Below, one piece after another: positions 42,681-51,732 of a DNA stretch of 64,000 nucleotides. The notes under the pieces were generated by a model. It ran no database searches and was not told where the DNA came from. It saw nothing but the letters and a program-made list of their open reading frames with translations. The stretch comes from Streptacidiphilus sp. PB12-B1b (lineage in GTDB: Bacteria > Actinomycetota > Actinomycetes > Streptomycetales > Streptomycetaceae), in the NCBI RefSeq assembly GCF_014084125.1, contig NZ_CP048405.1, positions 5,642,001 to 5,706,000 of the forward strand, in the 5' to 3' direction. The position numbers and the translations under genes were made by a program. Within the stretch, counting starts at the first letter, position 1. Every line of letters starts with the position of its first letter.

Positions 42681-44503
42681 TGACTCTGTCGGTGATCTTG
42701 GTGCTTCCTGGTGTGCGAGCATGATCGGTGGGCATGCTCGGCCTGTCTCGTCGACCGATTCAGCTGCCGAGGTGTCCGTTGTCGCTTCACCCCCGCTCCG
42801 GTGGACAAGTCCCGTCTCTGACCGCGCAGATCGCCCGGGCGAGCAATCCGGGTGGCACGACGGCGATGTGGGTCAGAGACCGGCTGGACGGGCTGTGGTG
42901 CGATGAGGACTTCGCGGGCTGGTATCCGCGTGACGGGCGTCCTGGGCTCTCGCCCGCCCAACTTGCCACGGTCTGCGTGCTGCAGTTCCTGCTCGGCTTG
43001 TCGGACCGGCAGGCAGCAGAGGCAGTCCGGTGCCGCATCGACTTCAAGTACGCGATGGCCATAGAGCTGGACGATCCCGGCTTCCACCACAGCGTGCTGG
43101 CCGACTTCCGCGAGCGCCTGGCCCAGGACGACCGGGCCGACCGTCTCCTGGATCTGGCGCTCGCCCGACTGAAGAAGGCCGGCCTCGTGGGCGAGCGCAC
43201 CACGCAGCGCACCGACTCCACCCACGTCCTGGCCGCGGTGCGCGACCTGACCCGACTCGAGCTCGTCACCGAGGCGGTCCGCGCCGCGCTCGAAGAAGTC
43301 GCCCGCACCGCCGGGGACTTGCTGGTCGACCTGGTCGACGAGGACTGGGGGCGCCGCTACGGCCGCCCGGCCCGGTTGGGCAAGAACCCCACCCGGCCCA
43401 AGACCCGGATCCTGGCCGCCGGCGACGATGCCTGTCGGCTGCTGGAGGCCCTGCACGGCAGCGGGGCCGCTTACGGTTCCGGTCCGCAGGCCGAGGCCCT
43501 GCGGCAGATCGTGGTGCAGAACTACTACCGCGATGCGACGGGCCGGCTGCGCTGGCGCACCGCCGAGGACGGCGGCCTGCCGCCCTCCGCCTCGGCAGTC
43601 GTCTCTCCCTACGACACCACGGCGCGCTACGTCCGGCACGGGCACATCATCCGCTGGAAGGGCTACGCTGCCCACCTCACCGAGACCTGTGCCGCCGACA
43701 GCGTCAACGTGATCACGGACGTGGCCACCACCTCGGCCGCCACCAACGACGGCCAGGCCCTGCCCGGCATCCACACCCGCCTGGCCCGTCGCGGACTGCT
43801 GCCCGCCGAGCACCTGGTCGACGGCGGCTACACCTCCCTGGTCCACCTGGAACGAGCCGCCCGCGAACACCAGGTCACCGTCACCGGTCCACTCCCGGGC
43901 AACCCCACCAGCCAGCACCGCAAGAACGAAGGCTTCGATCGCGACGACTTCCACATCGACTTCGACCGCCGCCAAGTGACCTGCCCCCAGGGCCAGGTCA
44001 GCGCGGGCTGGCACGGCCCCTACCCGACCTCCTCACCCACCGCCGCACCACTGATCGTGCGCGGTTCACCAGGAGCCAGTGCCAGCCGTGCCCAGACCGG
44101 CCTCAGTGCACCAGCTCCAGTGACGCCCGCAACGTGGGCTTTCCCCCGCAGGAACTCCGTGACCTGCAAGTCCGCGTCCGCGCCGAGCAGCAGACACCTG
44201 AGTGGAAGTCCCGCTACGCGGTCCGCTCCGGAGTGGAGGGCACCATCAACGAGTTCGCCCACGGCCACGGCATGCGCAGCTGCCGCTACCGAGGACAGCC
44301 GAAAGCCCACCTGCAACACGTACTCACAGCCATCGCCGTGAACCTCGAGCGGCTCAGCAGCAGGCCAGAGGCCGAGAAAACCTCTTCACCGAGACCGCCC
44401 ACCGCCTTCCAGACCTTCCTGGACCAGCAGGCGATTCCCCGATCCAAGTCCTGGCGCACCCTCGGCACATAACCTCAACCACCCAAGATCACCGACAGAG
44501 TCA
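42681..44503 (+). mobile_element. IS1182-type insertion sequence with about 21-bp inverted repeats
   Basis: The left end (42681-42701) and the right end (44483-44503) are perfect inverted copies over 21 bp (both read GACTCTGTCGGTGATCTTGG inward after one T). The element is 1823 bp. It carries one transposase gene, which is frameshifted. Flanking bases do not show an obvious duplication. On the left it has cut the start of a hypothetical gene. Confidence 0.85.
42728..44472 (+). pseudogene. IS1182-family transposase, frameshifted near 44058
   Basis: The first frame gives the typical N-terminus ([23 protein letters not shown] block: DLWCDEDF region, [38 protein letters not shown]) and the central part up to [19 protein letters not shown] and [10 protein letters not shown]. 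Near 44055-44062 one G seems missing in ATCGTGCGCGGTTC. In the second frame the protein continues [40 protein letters not shown] and ends at 44472. IS1182 transposases are normally encoded in one frame, so this copy is probably inactive unless a frameshift site rescues it. Confidence 0.8.
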
Positions 44504-44513
44504 CCCGTCACCT

Positions 44514-44551
44514 TTGTGGCGCCCAACCAGCCTGCTGGTTGGGCGCCACAA
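44514..44551. terminator. Very strong bidirectional hairpin next to the IS right end
   Basis: A perfect 17-bp stem, TTGTGGCGCCCAACCAG with CTGGTTGGGCGCCACAA, around a CCTG loop. It lies downstream of the minus-strand small membrane protein gene and 10 bp outside the IS1182-type element. It would terminate transcription from either side. Confidence 0.8.
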
Positions 44552-44605
44552 GATTAGGGAGACAACGTGTCAGTCCGTGGTTCCGGTACGACTGCCACGC
44601 AACTG

Positions 44606-44731
44606 CTATTTCCTGAACCGCGACGCAGCCAGGCCGCCCAGCAGGACGACGGCAACGATGATCACTATCCAAAGTATCCAGGAGCTGGAGTTGCCGCCGT
44701 TGCCGCCGCCTCCACCGAGTGCCAGGTACAT
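44606..44731 (-). CDS. 41-aa membrane protein downstream of the RHS tail
   Basis: ATG 44729-44731 with GAGAGG upstream. The protein has a Gly-rich start (MYLALGGGGGNGGN), one transmembrane helix (SSSWILWIVIIVAVVLLGGL) and a basic end (AASRFRK), so the C-terminus is probably cytoplasmic. It lies 20 bp after the RHS-type gene on the same strand and just before a strong terminator. It could be a very small immunity or membrane partner of the RHS tail; that is inference. Confidence 0.55.
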   Translation of the reverse strand: MYLALGGGGGNGGNSSSWILWIVIIVAVVLLGGLAASRFRK

Positions 44732-44751
44732 ATCCGATCCTCTCTGTCTGT

Positions 44752-45290
44752 TCAGTAAGTTGCCACCACGCCGGCTTCGCAACCTGCTTCCGTCGCCGTA
44801 GTGGCTCCGGCTTCCACACCGCCCCCGGTACCTGCGCCAACCACGGCGCCGCCAGCGGTGCACTCAAGTTCGCCGTCCACGCCGTCCTCCGCCTCACCGC
44901 TGTTCTCGGTAGCGCTGGCGTCCACCCCAGCGTCAGGTCCTACTCCCAGACCGGCAGTTCCGTTGACCCCGTCCGCTCCGATGTCAACCCCCAGGTCGAC
45001 GCAGATGCCCAGGCAACCGCTGATGGAGATATTGAGGAACGAGGTTCCGGTGGGGTCGGTGTTGTTGACGGGATTGTCGCCGGCGTAGGCGTAGGGGTCG
45101 GGGCCTTGGCCCTTGGGGTCGGGTTGGGTGAAGCGGGCGATGGTGGGGTCGTAGGTGCGGTCGCCCATGGTGTAGAGGCCGCTGGTGTTGAGGTAGGCAC
45201 CGTCGTAGCCCAGTGGATTGGGGACGGTGACGGTGGGGGTGCCGCGGAGGGTTCCGGCGGGTCTGGAGTCGACGCGGTTTTCGACCCCCT
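44752..45290 (-). pseudogene. RHS/YD-repeat protein, C-terminal end only
   Basis: The minus strand encodes YLNTSGLYTMGDRTYDPTIA, RFTQPDPKGQGPDPYAYAGD and NPVNNTDPTG, the RHS-associated core that precedes polymorphic toxin tails. About 95 residues follow (SFLNISISGCLGICVDLGVD and a Gly/Ala/Thr-rich end to VVATY). The large repeat region upstream is absent; the frame loses similarity near 45290 close to an IS3 fragment. The tail has four Cys but no nuclease or deaminase motif I recognise. As it stands the gene is a silent 3' cassette. Confidence 0.65.
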
Positions 45291-45396
45291 TGCAGTATCC
45301 GGGCTGGTCGGGGCCTCGCGCGGTGATCGCTCCCGGGCCCGGCCTCTCTGCTGCCGGACACGGTTCAGCAACAGCACGAGCCGGTAGAGGATCACT

Positions 45397-46015
45397 GTGG
45401 CAGGGTTCCCGGTCGTGTCTCGCCGATCAGGTCGCCCAGAACCCCCAGTCACAGAATCCCAGTTACTCGCTGAACTCCGCTGGCTCAGGAGGGAACTCGA
45501 GCATGTTCGGGCTGACAACGAGTTACTGCGGGAGGCCGCGGGGCCGCTGATCCACCTGGCGCCGGCCCGTGAACGCTTCGCGTTCATTCACGCCCACCGC
45601 AGCCAGTTCAGCCTGAGGCGACTGTGCCGCGTACTGATCACCGACCGCAGCAACTACCGCGCCTGGGTCCGCGCCCAAGCCATCCGCGAGGAACGAGCCC
45701 GCCAGGAAGCCGAACTCCTGGAGCGGATCCGAGAAGTCCATACCGCCCACCCGGCCTACGGTGCCGAACGCGTCACCCGCGAACTCAAGCGCGAAGGAGT
45801 CGAAGTCGGACGACGCCGCATCGCCCGACTTATGCGCCACAACGGCCTGTCCGGGATCACCAGACGCAAACGGCGGAACCTCACCAAGCCCGACCAGGCC
45901 GCAGCCACCATCACCGACCTGATCCAGCGCCAGTTCACCGCGCCCATGCCCAGCCTCAAACTCACAGGTGACATCACCTGCTTCCCGACCGGCGAGGGCT
46001 GGCTGTACCTATAAG
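45397..46015 (+). pseudogene. IS3-family transposase OrfB, 5' part, interrupted by Tn554-like element
   Basis: The frame encodes RRELEHVRADNELLREAAGP, the HTH_21 region (RFAFIHAHRSQFSLRRLCRV, HPAYGAERVTRELKREGVEV) and the start of the integrase core, with the first catalytic Asp in LTGDITCFPTGEGWLYL. The protein then stops at 46013 because other DNA begins. Its continuation is found at 49513-49955. OrfA is missing and no left inverted repeat is seen, so the 5' end of the element is also lost. Confidence 0.8.
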
Positions 46016-46086
46016 TTACGTGGAATCACGCTGACGGATGGATCTGCCGTCTGGGGCGGCACGGCGGGCCTGCTGTCGCGTTGAGC

Positions 46087-47144
46087 ATGTTCGTGACGGT
46101 GTTGTCGGAGAAGTGGCCGGTCTTGGACCGGCATGCGCGGGCGGCCGAGTGGCTGCAGATCTGGTCGGACCTGGGCCGGGCGCCCCGGACGATCGATGCG
46201 TACGCCCGTGGTCTGGGCGAGTTCCTGCTGGCGTGCGAGCGGGACGGGAACGATCCGGAGAGAGTCAATCGGAGCCATATCGCTGCTTTTGTACGGGAGT
46301 TGAGGACCAGGCCAAGTCGCGGCGGATCGAATGTCCTGGCCCTGGACTCGGGGCGGGTCTGTCCAATGCCACTTTGCAGCAGCGGCTGGTGCCGGTGAGG
46401 CTGTTCTTCGACTTCCTGGTCGAGGAAGGGGTGCGCGAGTCGAATCCGGTGGGCCGTGGCCGCTACACACCGGGGCGGGCAGGCGGCACCGGGGTCGCGC
46501 GGGGGCTGGTGCCGCGCATGGTCAAGCTGCCGTGGATCCCGGCCGAGGCCGAGTGGCTGCAGGTCCTGGACGTCTTCCGGGCCGAGCCGATCCGCAACCG
46601 GCTGATGCTGGCGGTGGCCTACGATGCGGCGCTTCGGCGGGAGGAGCTGTGCTCGCTGCGGACGGACGACATCGATCCGGCCCACCGCATGCTGCGGGTG
46701 CGGGCGGAGACCACCAAGACCCGCCAGGAGCGGATGGTGCCCTATTCGGCGTCCACCGGGGTGTTGCTGGGCGAGTACCTGCGCCACCGTGCCACGCTGT
46801 CGCGGGCCCGGGGACCGCTGTTCCTCTCGGAGTCGCGCCGCAATGCGGCACAGCCGCTGACCTTGTGGACCTGGTCGAAGGTCGTGCGCCGGATCGCGCT
46901 GGACGCCGAGGTGCCGCGCTTTTCCACCCACACCACCCGGCATCTGTGCCTGACGGACCTGGCCCGGATGGGCTGGGAACTGCACGCGATCGCGACCTTC
47001 GCCGGACACCGCAGCCCCGAGTCGACCCTGCGCTACATCCATCTGTCCGGCCGTGAACTGTCGGCTCGGCTGAACGCCTCGATGTCGCATCTGCACGCCT
47101 GGCGAATCGAGATGCTCACCGGCACGGAGAGGAACGCGAGGTGA
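46087..47144 (+). pseudogene. TnpA-like tyrosine recombinase, frameshifted
   Basis: Starts at ATG 46087 (or TTG 46081). The SAM-like DNA-binding domain (RAPRTIDAYARGLGEFLLAC) ends at LALDSG, where one G appears missing in a G-run at 46350-46353. The next frame continues AGLSNATLQQRLVPVRLFFD and the catalytic domain: R in ALRREELCSLR, H-x-x-R in STHTTRHLC, H in GHRSPESTLR and Y in LRYIHLSG. So the active residues are all present, but in two frames. The stop overlaps the start of the larger recombinase (GTGA). It is inactive unless the base is a sequencing error or frameshifting occurs. Confidence 0.7.
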
Positions 47145-49492
47145 CCCTGCCGAAGATCGGCCCGCTTGCCGCCGGCCCGGTCGCCGCAGACGGCCGGCCG
47201 CAGTTGTTCGCCCTGGACCGTTTCGACCAGCGCCCGGGGCTGCTGGACCAGGAGGCTGCCGCCCTGGCAGCGCTGGACCTGCGGGCCCTGCGTCGTCAGC
47301 GGGCCCACGGCGGCATCCCGCGACGGACCGCTGTGCACTGGAGAGCACTGACCCGCCTGGTCGACCCCCTCGACCAGGCCCTTCACGCCCTGCACCACGA
47401 CGATGAGGTCAATCTTCGCCGGGCCGGGGCACAGGCTGCGGCCGTCGTCTTGGCCAACTGCCGTGCAATGAACCGCTCGTGGTGGGGCTGGACACCCTGG
47501 GACTGGGCACGGTTGTGCTCCACCGGCAGCACCGCGTTCCGCACAGCACAGGAACTCCCGACAGACACTGCGACCCGCCCGTTCCTGATCTCCCTGGGCT
47601 ATCTCCTCGGCGGCTTCACCGATTTCCAGCACCTGGGCCACTTCAACCGGCTCCACCTGGCCCAGCTCCTCTTCGGCCCCGAAGCCATCGAGGCGGCGAT
47701 GGGCGAGGTCGCCGTGGTCGCGGACCGCTGGGGATACCGCAGCCACAATCGTGACGACGGCCGCTACCGGCTGCCCGGGGTCCTGGCCCAGGCCCTGCTG
47801 ATCAACCGCAGCCCTCGCCTGGAGGACCTGACCACCGAGGTGTTCGCCCGCCTGCAGGCGCACCCGGCCACCGGCACCCGGTATGCGTCCGGGTTCTTTG
47901 CCCTGCAGAAGATCCTGGCCGACCTGGGGCACTGCCATGCCCCCGTCCGCCCCGGCTTCAACCACGCCCCGACCCTGGCCGGGGTCCCCGAGCCGTGGTC
48001 GGGCTATCTGCAGCGTTGGTACGACACCTCCGTCCTGACCGCGAACGTCCGCAACAACATCCGCACGAACATGGCCAAGGCCGGCCGCTGGCTGGCCGCC
48101 GAGCATCCCGAGGCCGTCGATCCGGCCCACTGGACCCGGGCGACCTGCGCGGACTGGGTCGCCGCGGTCGACAGGATGGCCGTCGGCGACTACGTCCAGC
48201 GCAGTGACCACCTCCACGACCGCCTCGGCGATCCGATCGCCCCGCGCACCAAGGCCCACATCCTCATGGGCACCCGCACATTCCTGCGTGACCTGCAGGA
48301 ATGGGAATGGATGCCCCGCCGGTTCGACACCGCCCGGGCACTGGCGGTGCCCCGCACCATCGCCGCGCTGATCGCCACCGATCCCCGCGTCATCGCCGAC
48401 GAGATCTGGGCCAAGCTGTTGTGGGCCGGGCTCAACCTCCAGGCCCCGGACCTGCCGGGCACCTCCGCCGGCAGCTACTACCCCCTCGAATTGATCCGCT
48501 CGCTCGCACTGACCTGGCTGTTCTCCGGTCTGAGGAGCGATGAGATCTCCCGGTTGCGGGTCGGCTGCGTCCGCTGGCAGCACGAGGGACAGCCCATCGA
48601 CGGTGCCTCCCGCGAGGTCCTGGCCGACCAGGCCGTCTGCCTGCTCGACGTCCCGGTCAACAAGACCAACACCGCTTTCACCAAGCCCGTCGACCCGATC
48701 GTCGGCCAGGCCATCGAAGCCTGGCAGGCCCTGCGGCCCGCCCAGCCGAAGCGCCTCGATGCCAAGACCAGCGAACACGTCGACCTGCTCTTCTCCATCC
48801 GAGCCCACCCGGTCGCGAAGAACTACATCAACCGCACCCTGATCCCCTCGCTCTGCGAGAAGGCCGGAGTGCCCACCGCCGACGTCCGCGGCAACATCAC
48901 CAGCCACCGGGCCCGATCCACCATCGCCAGCCAGCTCTACAACGCCAAGGAGCCGATGACCCTCTTCGAGCTGCAGGCATGGCTCGGCCACCGCAGCCCG
49001 GTCAGCACCCAGCACTACGCGAAGATCACCCCGAACACGCTGACCAGGGCCTACACCGAAGCCGGGTACTTCTCCCGCAACCTGCGGACCATCGAGGTCC
49101 TGGTCGACCGCGACGCCGTCGCCTCCGGCGCCGCCGCGGGCGGGGTGCCCTGGCAGCACTACGACCTCGGCCACGGCTACTGCACCTACAGCTTCTTCGA
49201 GCAGTGCCAGCACCGCATGGCCTGCGCACGCTGTGACTTCTACACCCCCAAGGACTCCACCCAGGCCCAACTCCTGGAAGCCAAGGCCAACCTGCAGCGG
49301 ATGCTCGTCTCTATCCCGCTGACCGACGACGAACGCGCCGCCGTCGACGACGGACAGGCCGCTCTGGACGCACTCCTCGACCGCCTCGCCGAGACCCCTA
49401 CCCCCGCCGGCCCCAGCCCTCTCGAGCTGAACCGACCGACCGCCTCCCGACTGCTACCCATCATCGAAGTCCGACAAGGCACCCAACGATGA
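47141..49492 (+). CDS. TnpB-like large tyrosine recombinase (783 aa)
   Basis: GTG 47141 overlaps the stop of the smaller recombinase. The long N-terminal part (about 430 residues) is unlike phage integrases and fits TnpB-type enzymes of Tn554-like transposons. The catalytic domain has R in LFSGLRSDEISRLR, H-x-x-R in NITSHRARSTIAS, H in WLGHRSPVSTQ and Y in QHYAKITP. A Cys/His cluster follows (GHGYCTYSFFEQCQHRMACA then RCDFYTP), a likely zinc-binding tail. The frame is intact. With the partner damaged, transposition may be blocked. Confidence 0.82.
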   Translation: MTLPKIGPLAAGPVAADGRPQLFALDRFDQRPGLLDQEAAALAALDLRALRRQRAHGGIPRRTAVHWRALTRLVDPLDQALHALHHDDEVNLRRAGAQAAAVVLANCRAMNRSWWGWTPWDWARLCSTGSTAFRTAQELPTDTATRPFLISLGYLLGGFTDFQHLGHFNRLHLAQLLFGPEAIEAAMGEVAVVADRWGYRSHNRDDGRYRLPGVLAQALLINRSPRLEDLTTEVFARLQAHPATGTRYASGFFALQKILADLGHCHAPVRPGFNHAPTLAGVPEPWSGYLQRWYDTSVLTANVRNNIRTNMAKAGRWLAAEHPEAVDPAHWTRATCADWVAAVDRMAVGDYVQRSDHLHDRLGDPIAPRTKAHILMGTRTFLRDLQEWEWMPRRFDTARALAVPRTIAALIATDPRVIADEIWAKLLWAGLNLQAPDLPGTSAGSYYPLELIRSLALTWLFSGLRSDEISRLRVGCVRWQHEGQPIDGASREVLADQAVCLLDVPVNKTNTAFTKPVDPIVGQAIEAWQALRPAQPKRLDAKTSEHVDLLFSIRAHPVAKNYINRTLIPSLCEKAGVPTADVRGNITSHRARSTIASQLYNAKEPMTLFELQAWLGHRSPVSTQHYAKITPNTLTRAYTEAGYFSRNLRTIEVLVDRDAVASGAAAGGVPWQHYDLGHGYCTYSFFEQCQHRMACARCDFYTPKDSTQAQLLEAKANLQRMLVSIPLTDDERAAVDDGQAALDALLDRLAETPTPAGPSPLELNRPTASRLLPIIEVRQGTQR

Positions 49493-49512
49493 AACCACAG
49501 GTCACAGATTCC

Positions 49513-49955
49513 ACAGAATCGCGACCGTCCTCGACCTCAGCACCAAGGAACTGATCGGGTACGCGATCGCGCCGCACATGCGCACGGGTCTCGCCGTCGA
49601 CGCGATCACCATGGCCCACCGCACCGGACTCGTCGCTGGCAACGCCATCATGCACACCGACAGGGGCAGCCAATACCACTCGCGCGCCTACCGCAACACG
49701 CTCCGCCGCCTCGGCATCCGGTCCAGCACCAGCCGCACCGGCTCATGCCTCGACGGCGCGGCAGCGGAATCGTTCTTCGCCACCCTCAAATCCGAGATCG
49801 GCCGCGACAGCTGGCCCGACCGCGCCACCGCCCGACACGACATCCAAAACTGGATCAAGGACTACAACGAGCGAAGACTCCACTCCGCCACCGGCTTCCA
49901 GACACCGACGGCAGCACGAACCGCTTGGCAAGATCGAATGACCATGGCCGCATAG
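49513..49955 (+). pseudogene. IS3-family transposase OrfB, 3' part
   Basis: Continuation of the gene at 45397-46015: ATVLDLSTKELIGYAIAPHM, the second catalytic Asp in IMHTDRGSQYHSRAYRNTL and the Glu in DGAAAESFFATLKSEIGRDS, ending at YNERRLHSATGFQTPTAAR and a stop at 49955. Joined with the 5' part at the insertion point it would be an uninterrupted DDE transposase, so the interruption is recent. No right inverted repeat is obvious before the integrase fragment that follows. Confidence 0.82.
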
Positions 49956-49964
49956 CCGCAGGGG

Positions 49965-50428
49965 TTGAAAACCGTGTCGACTCCACACCATCGCCCTACC
50001 CCCTTCCTCACCACCCTCCTCGCCGACGAACTCCACCGACACCGCAGCAACACCGTCTTCCGCACCGTCCGCGACAAACACCTGCGCCGCTCCACCTTCC
50101 AACGCCGCATCTGGGCCCCCGCCGTCCACGGCACCACCCGCCCCGACGGCACCCACTGGACCGAGATCAACCCCAAACTCACCTTCCACAGCCTCCGCCA
50201 CAGCCACAAAACCTGGCTCATCGAAGACGGCATCCCCGACGTAGCCCAAGCCCGCCGCCTCGGCCACCGCATGGACCACAAAATCAACGACATCTACAGC
50301 CACGTCGCCCCCCAAGTCGAACACAACCTCCTCAACGCCCTCCAAACCCGCTGGCAACGCTCCCTCCCCAGACGGATCCCAAGGACAACGGCGAGCACGA
50401 CGGCGACTCCGGACCGCTCCCCGCCTGA
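49965..50428 (+). pseudogene. Phage/ICE-type integrase, C-terminal fragment
   Basis: The coding part has the catalytic segment LTFHSLRHSHKTWLIEDGIP (H-x-x-R), ARRLGHRMDHKINDIYSHVA (H/R and the nucleophilic Y) and QVEHNLLNALQTRWQ. The N-terminal DNA-binding part and the first Arg box are gone, cut by the IS3 element. After TRWQRSL the frame is unclear: one frame stops at 50428, the other runs on through a terminator hairpin. It marks a former integrative element unrelated to the Tn554-like insert. Confidence 0.65.
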
Positions 50429-50444
50429 GTACCCATCACCTGTT

Positions 50445-50472
50445 CTGGGGCCGCTGTCAAAAGCGGCCCCAG
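50445..50472. terminator. Terminator hairpin after the integrase fragment
   Basis: Perfect 11-bp stem, CTGGGGCCGCT with AGCGGCCCCAG, around a 6-base loop GTCAAA. It isolates the following gene (start 50578) from upstream transcription. Confidence 0.75.
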
Positions 50473-50577
50473 GACACTTCACCGCCCCGCCCCCAGCACA
50501 ATCCATCCGGCCGCATCGACGACACTGACCGCTACCATTCCGGTCCAGCCCGACCCACCGGACAGGAAGCGAGAGCG

Positions 50578-51291
50578 ATGGCTGCCAGGTCCCGCCGCGA
50601 GGATCGGTCGGTCAAGCCAGCTCTGTGGGGGACGCCGGGCGACCCCAGCGGGATGCGGCGGCTTCGCCTGGTCGGACGCTGGGTCACGCCGGGGCGGCGC
50701 TACTTCAGGCTGCTCGGCGGGGCGTTCGTCATGTCGCGGCCGCGGCAGCGGTGGTTGCAGTGGCGGCTCCAGCGGGCCGGTCGGCGTGCGCCTGCCGAGG
50801 ACCTCGTCTTCCTCCTGGACAACGGCGGCTGGCGTGAGTGGCTGGCCGTCACCTGGCTCATCGCCGCCGGTCGCCGCGCCGATCTGCGGGACCGCCTCGA
50901 ACACGGGCTCATGGGCGAGACCCCGTGCGGCTACCGGTGGGACTACTGCACGGCCCTGGCCCGGCCGGGCACCGAACGGGACGCCGAGATCCTGCGCGCC
51001 TACCTGGACCGCGCCCTGTCCCTGCCGCCCGACCCCGACACGGACGATCCCAGCCAGTGCCAGGCGCAGGCAATGGGAGCACTGCTCTACCTCGACCAGG
51101 AACTCGGCACCAGCCACAGTCGGCATCTGCTCGCCCCCGACGGACCATGGCAACGCTGGCGCGGTTCCCTGAACGCCCCGCTCGACGAACTCCGGCAGGC
51201 CCTGCGCGACGACGTCACGGTCGCTGCCGGGGGCAACCCCGGCCTGCGCCGCCGACTCCGTCGGCGACGAGGTAAGCCGACCGCGAACTGA
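50578..51291 (+). CDS. DUF6000-like uncharacterised protein
   Basis: 237 aa from ATG 50578, preceded by GGAAGCGAGAGCG. Typical pieces are RWVTPGRRYFRLLGGAFVMS, DLVFLLDNGGWREWLAVTWL, IAAGRRADLRDRLEHGLM and a TPCGYRWDYCTALAR segment, followed by an all-helical part resembling an ARM/HEAT repeat and a basic tail. I associate this with DUF6000 proteins of actinomycetes (often immunity-like); the match is from memory. Monocistronic between a terminator and the WXG cassette. Confidence 0.6.
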   Translation: MAARSRREDRSVKPALWGTPGDPSGMRRLRLVGRWVTPGRRYFRLLGGAFVMSRPRQRWLQWRLQRAGRRAPAEDLVFLLDNGGWREWLAVTWLIAAGRRADLRDRLEHGLMGETPCGYRWDYCTALARPGTERDAEILRAYLDRALSLPPDPDTDDPSQCQAQAMGALLYLDQELGTSHSRHLLAPDGPWQRWRGSLNAPLDELRQALRDDVTVAAGGNPGLRRRLRRRRGKPTAN

Positions 51292-51435
51292 CCAACTGCC
51301 CCGGCATTGCCAGGTACTGCTCGCCTGCCCACGTGGCCCCGCGACGGCCATACGTCCATTATGGCGATAGTTTGACCATATGGTCGGGTCGGATAGCGTA
51401 GCTCCCTGGCATACCGGACACGGGGGGCAGAGCGG

Positions 51436-51732
51436 ATGACACAGCGGCTGAAGGTGGTCTTCGGCTCGCTCAGCGAGCTGACACAGCAACTGGAATCGAC
51501 AGCCGGCCAACTGCAAGCGCACCTGGACGACCTCGACGAAGCCCTGGCCCGGATAGCCGCATCGTGGAGTGGCGACGCCCACGACCGCTTCCACCAGTGC
51601 TTCAGCGAGTGGCGCGCCACCTCAAGCGACCTGCACCAGTCGCTGGCGCGCCTGCACCAGCTGACCACCACCGCCCACGGCAACTACACCGCCGCCGAGA
51701 GCGCCAACCTGGTCATGTGGGGCGTCAAATGA
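51436..51732 (+). CDS. WXG100 (ESAT-6-like) protein of a polymorphic toxin cassette
   Basis: 98 aa, two long helices with a central ASWSGDAHDRF turn (WxG motif, W at about 43). No signal peptide. Such proteins are helical-hairpin partners for secretion by the type VII system. It overlaps the next gene by four bases (ATGA), so it is produced in step with the toxin. Start: ATG 51436 with purine-rich GGGGGGCAGAGCGG upstream. Confidence 0.85.
   Translation: MTQRLKVVFGSLSELTQQLESTAGQLQAHLDDLDEALARIAASWSGDAHDRFHQCFSEWRATSSDLHQSLARLHQLTTTAHGNYTAAESANLVMWGVK

Larger units (their letters stand above)
46016..49512 (+). mobile_element. Tn554-like element with two tyrosine recombinase genes, inserted in an IS3 transposase gene
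   Basis: The IS3 protein reads ...GEGWLYL at 46013 and resumes ATVLDLSTKELIGYA at 49513, so about 3.5 kb has been inserted cleanly. The insert holds only two genes on plus, both tyrosine recombinases overlapping by four bases. Near the two edges lie GTGGAATC (46020-46027) and GATTCCAC (49506-49513), an 8-bp inverted pair. The recombinase sizes (about 350 and 783 aa) and the order match TnpA-TnpB of Tn554-type transposons, but a TnpC gene and cargo are absent. Exact termini are uncertain by a few bases. Confidence 0.7.

Noticed and set aside
42728..44472. Programmed frameshift in the IS1182-type transposase
   Set aside because: IS1182 enzymes are usually encoded in one frame, and no slippery heptamer with a downstream structure is visible at the break near 44058; mutation is simpler.
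46026..49270. Long minus-strand open frames (over 400 and 700 codons) opposite the two recombinases
   Set aside because: They are antisense shadows of GC-rich coding DNA; the plus-strand proteins contain complete tyrosine-recombinase active sites.
46016..49512. A recombinase-in-trio (RIT) element
   Set aside because: Only two recombinase genes are present and their sizes fit TnpA and TnpB of Tn554-like elements better.
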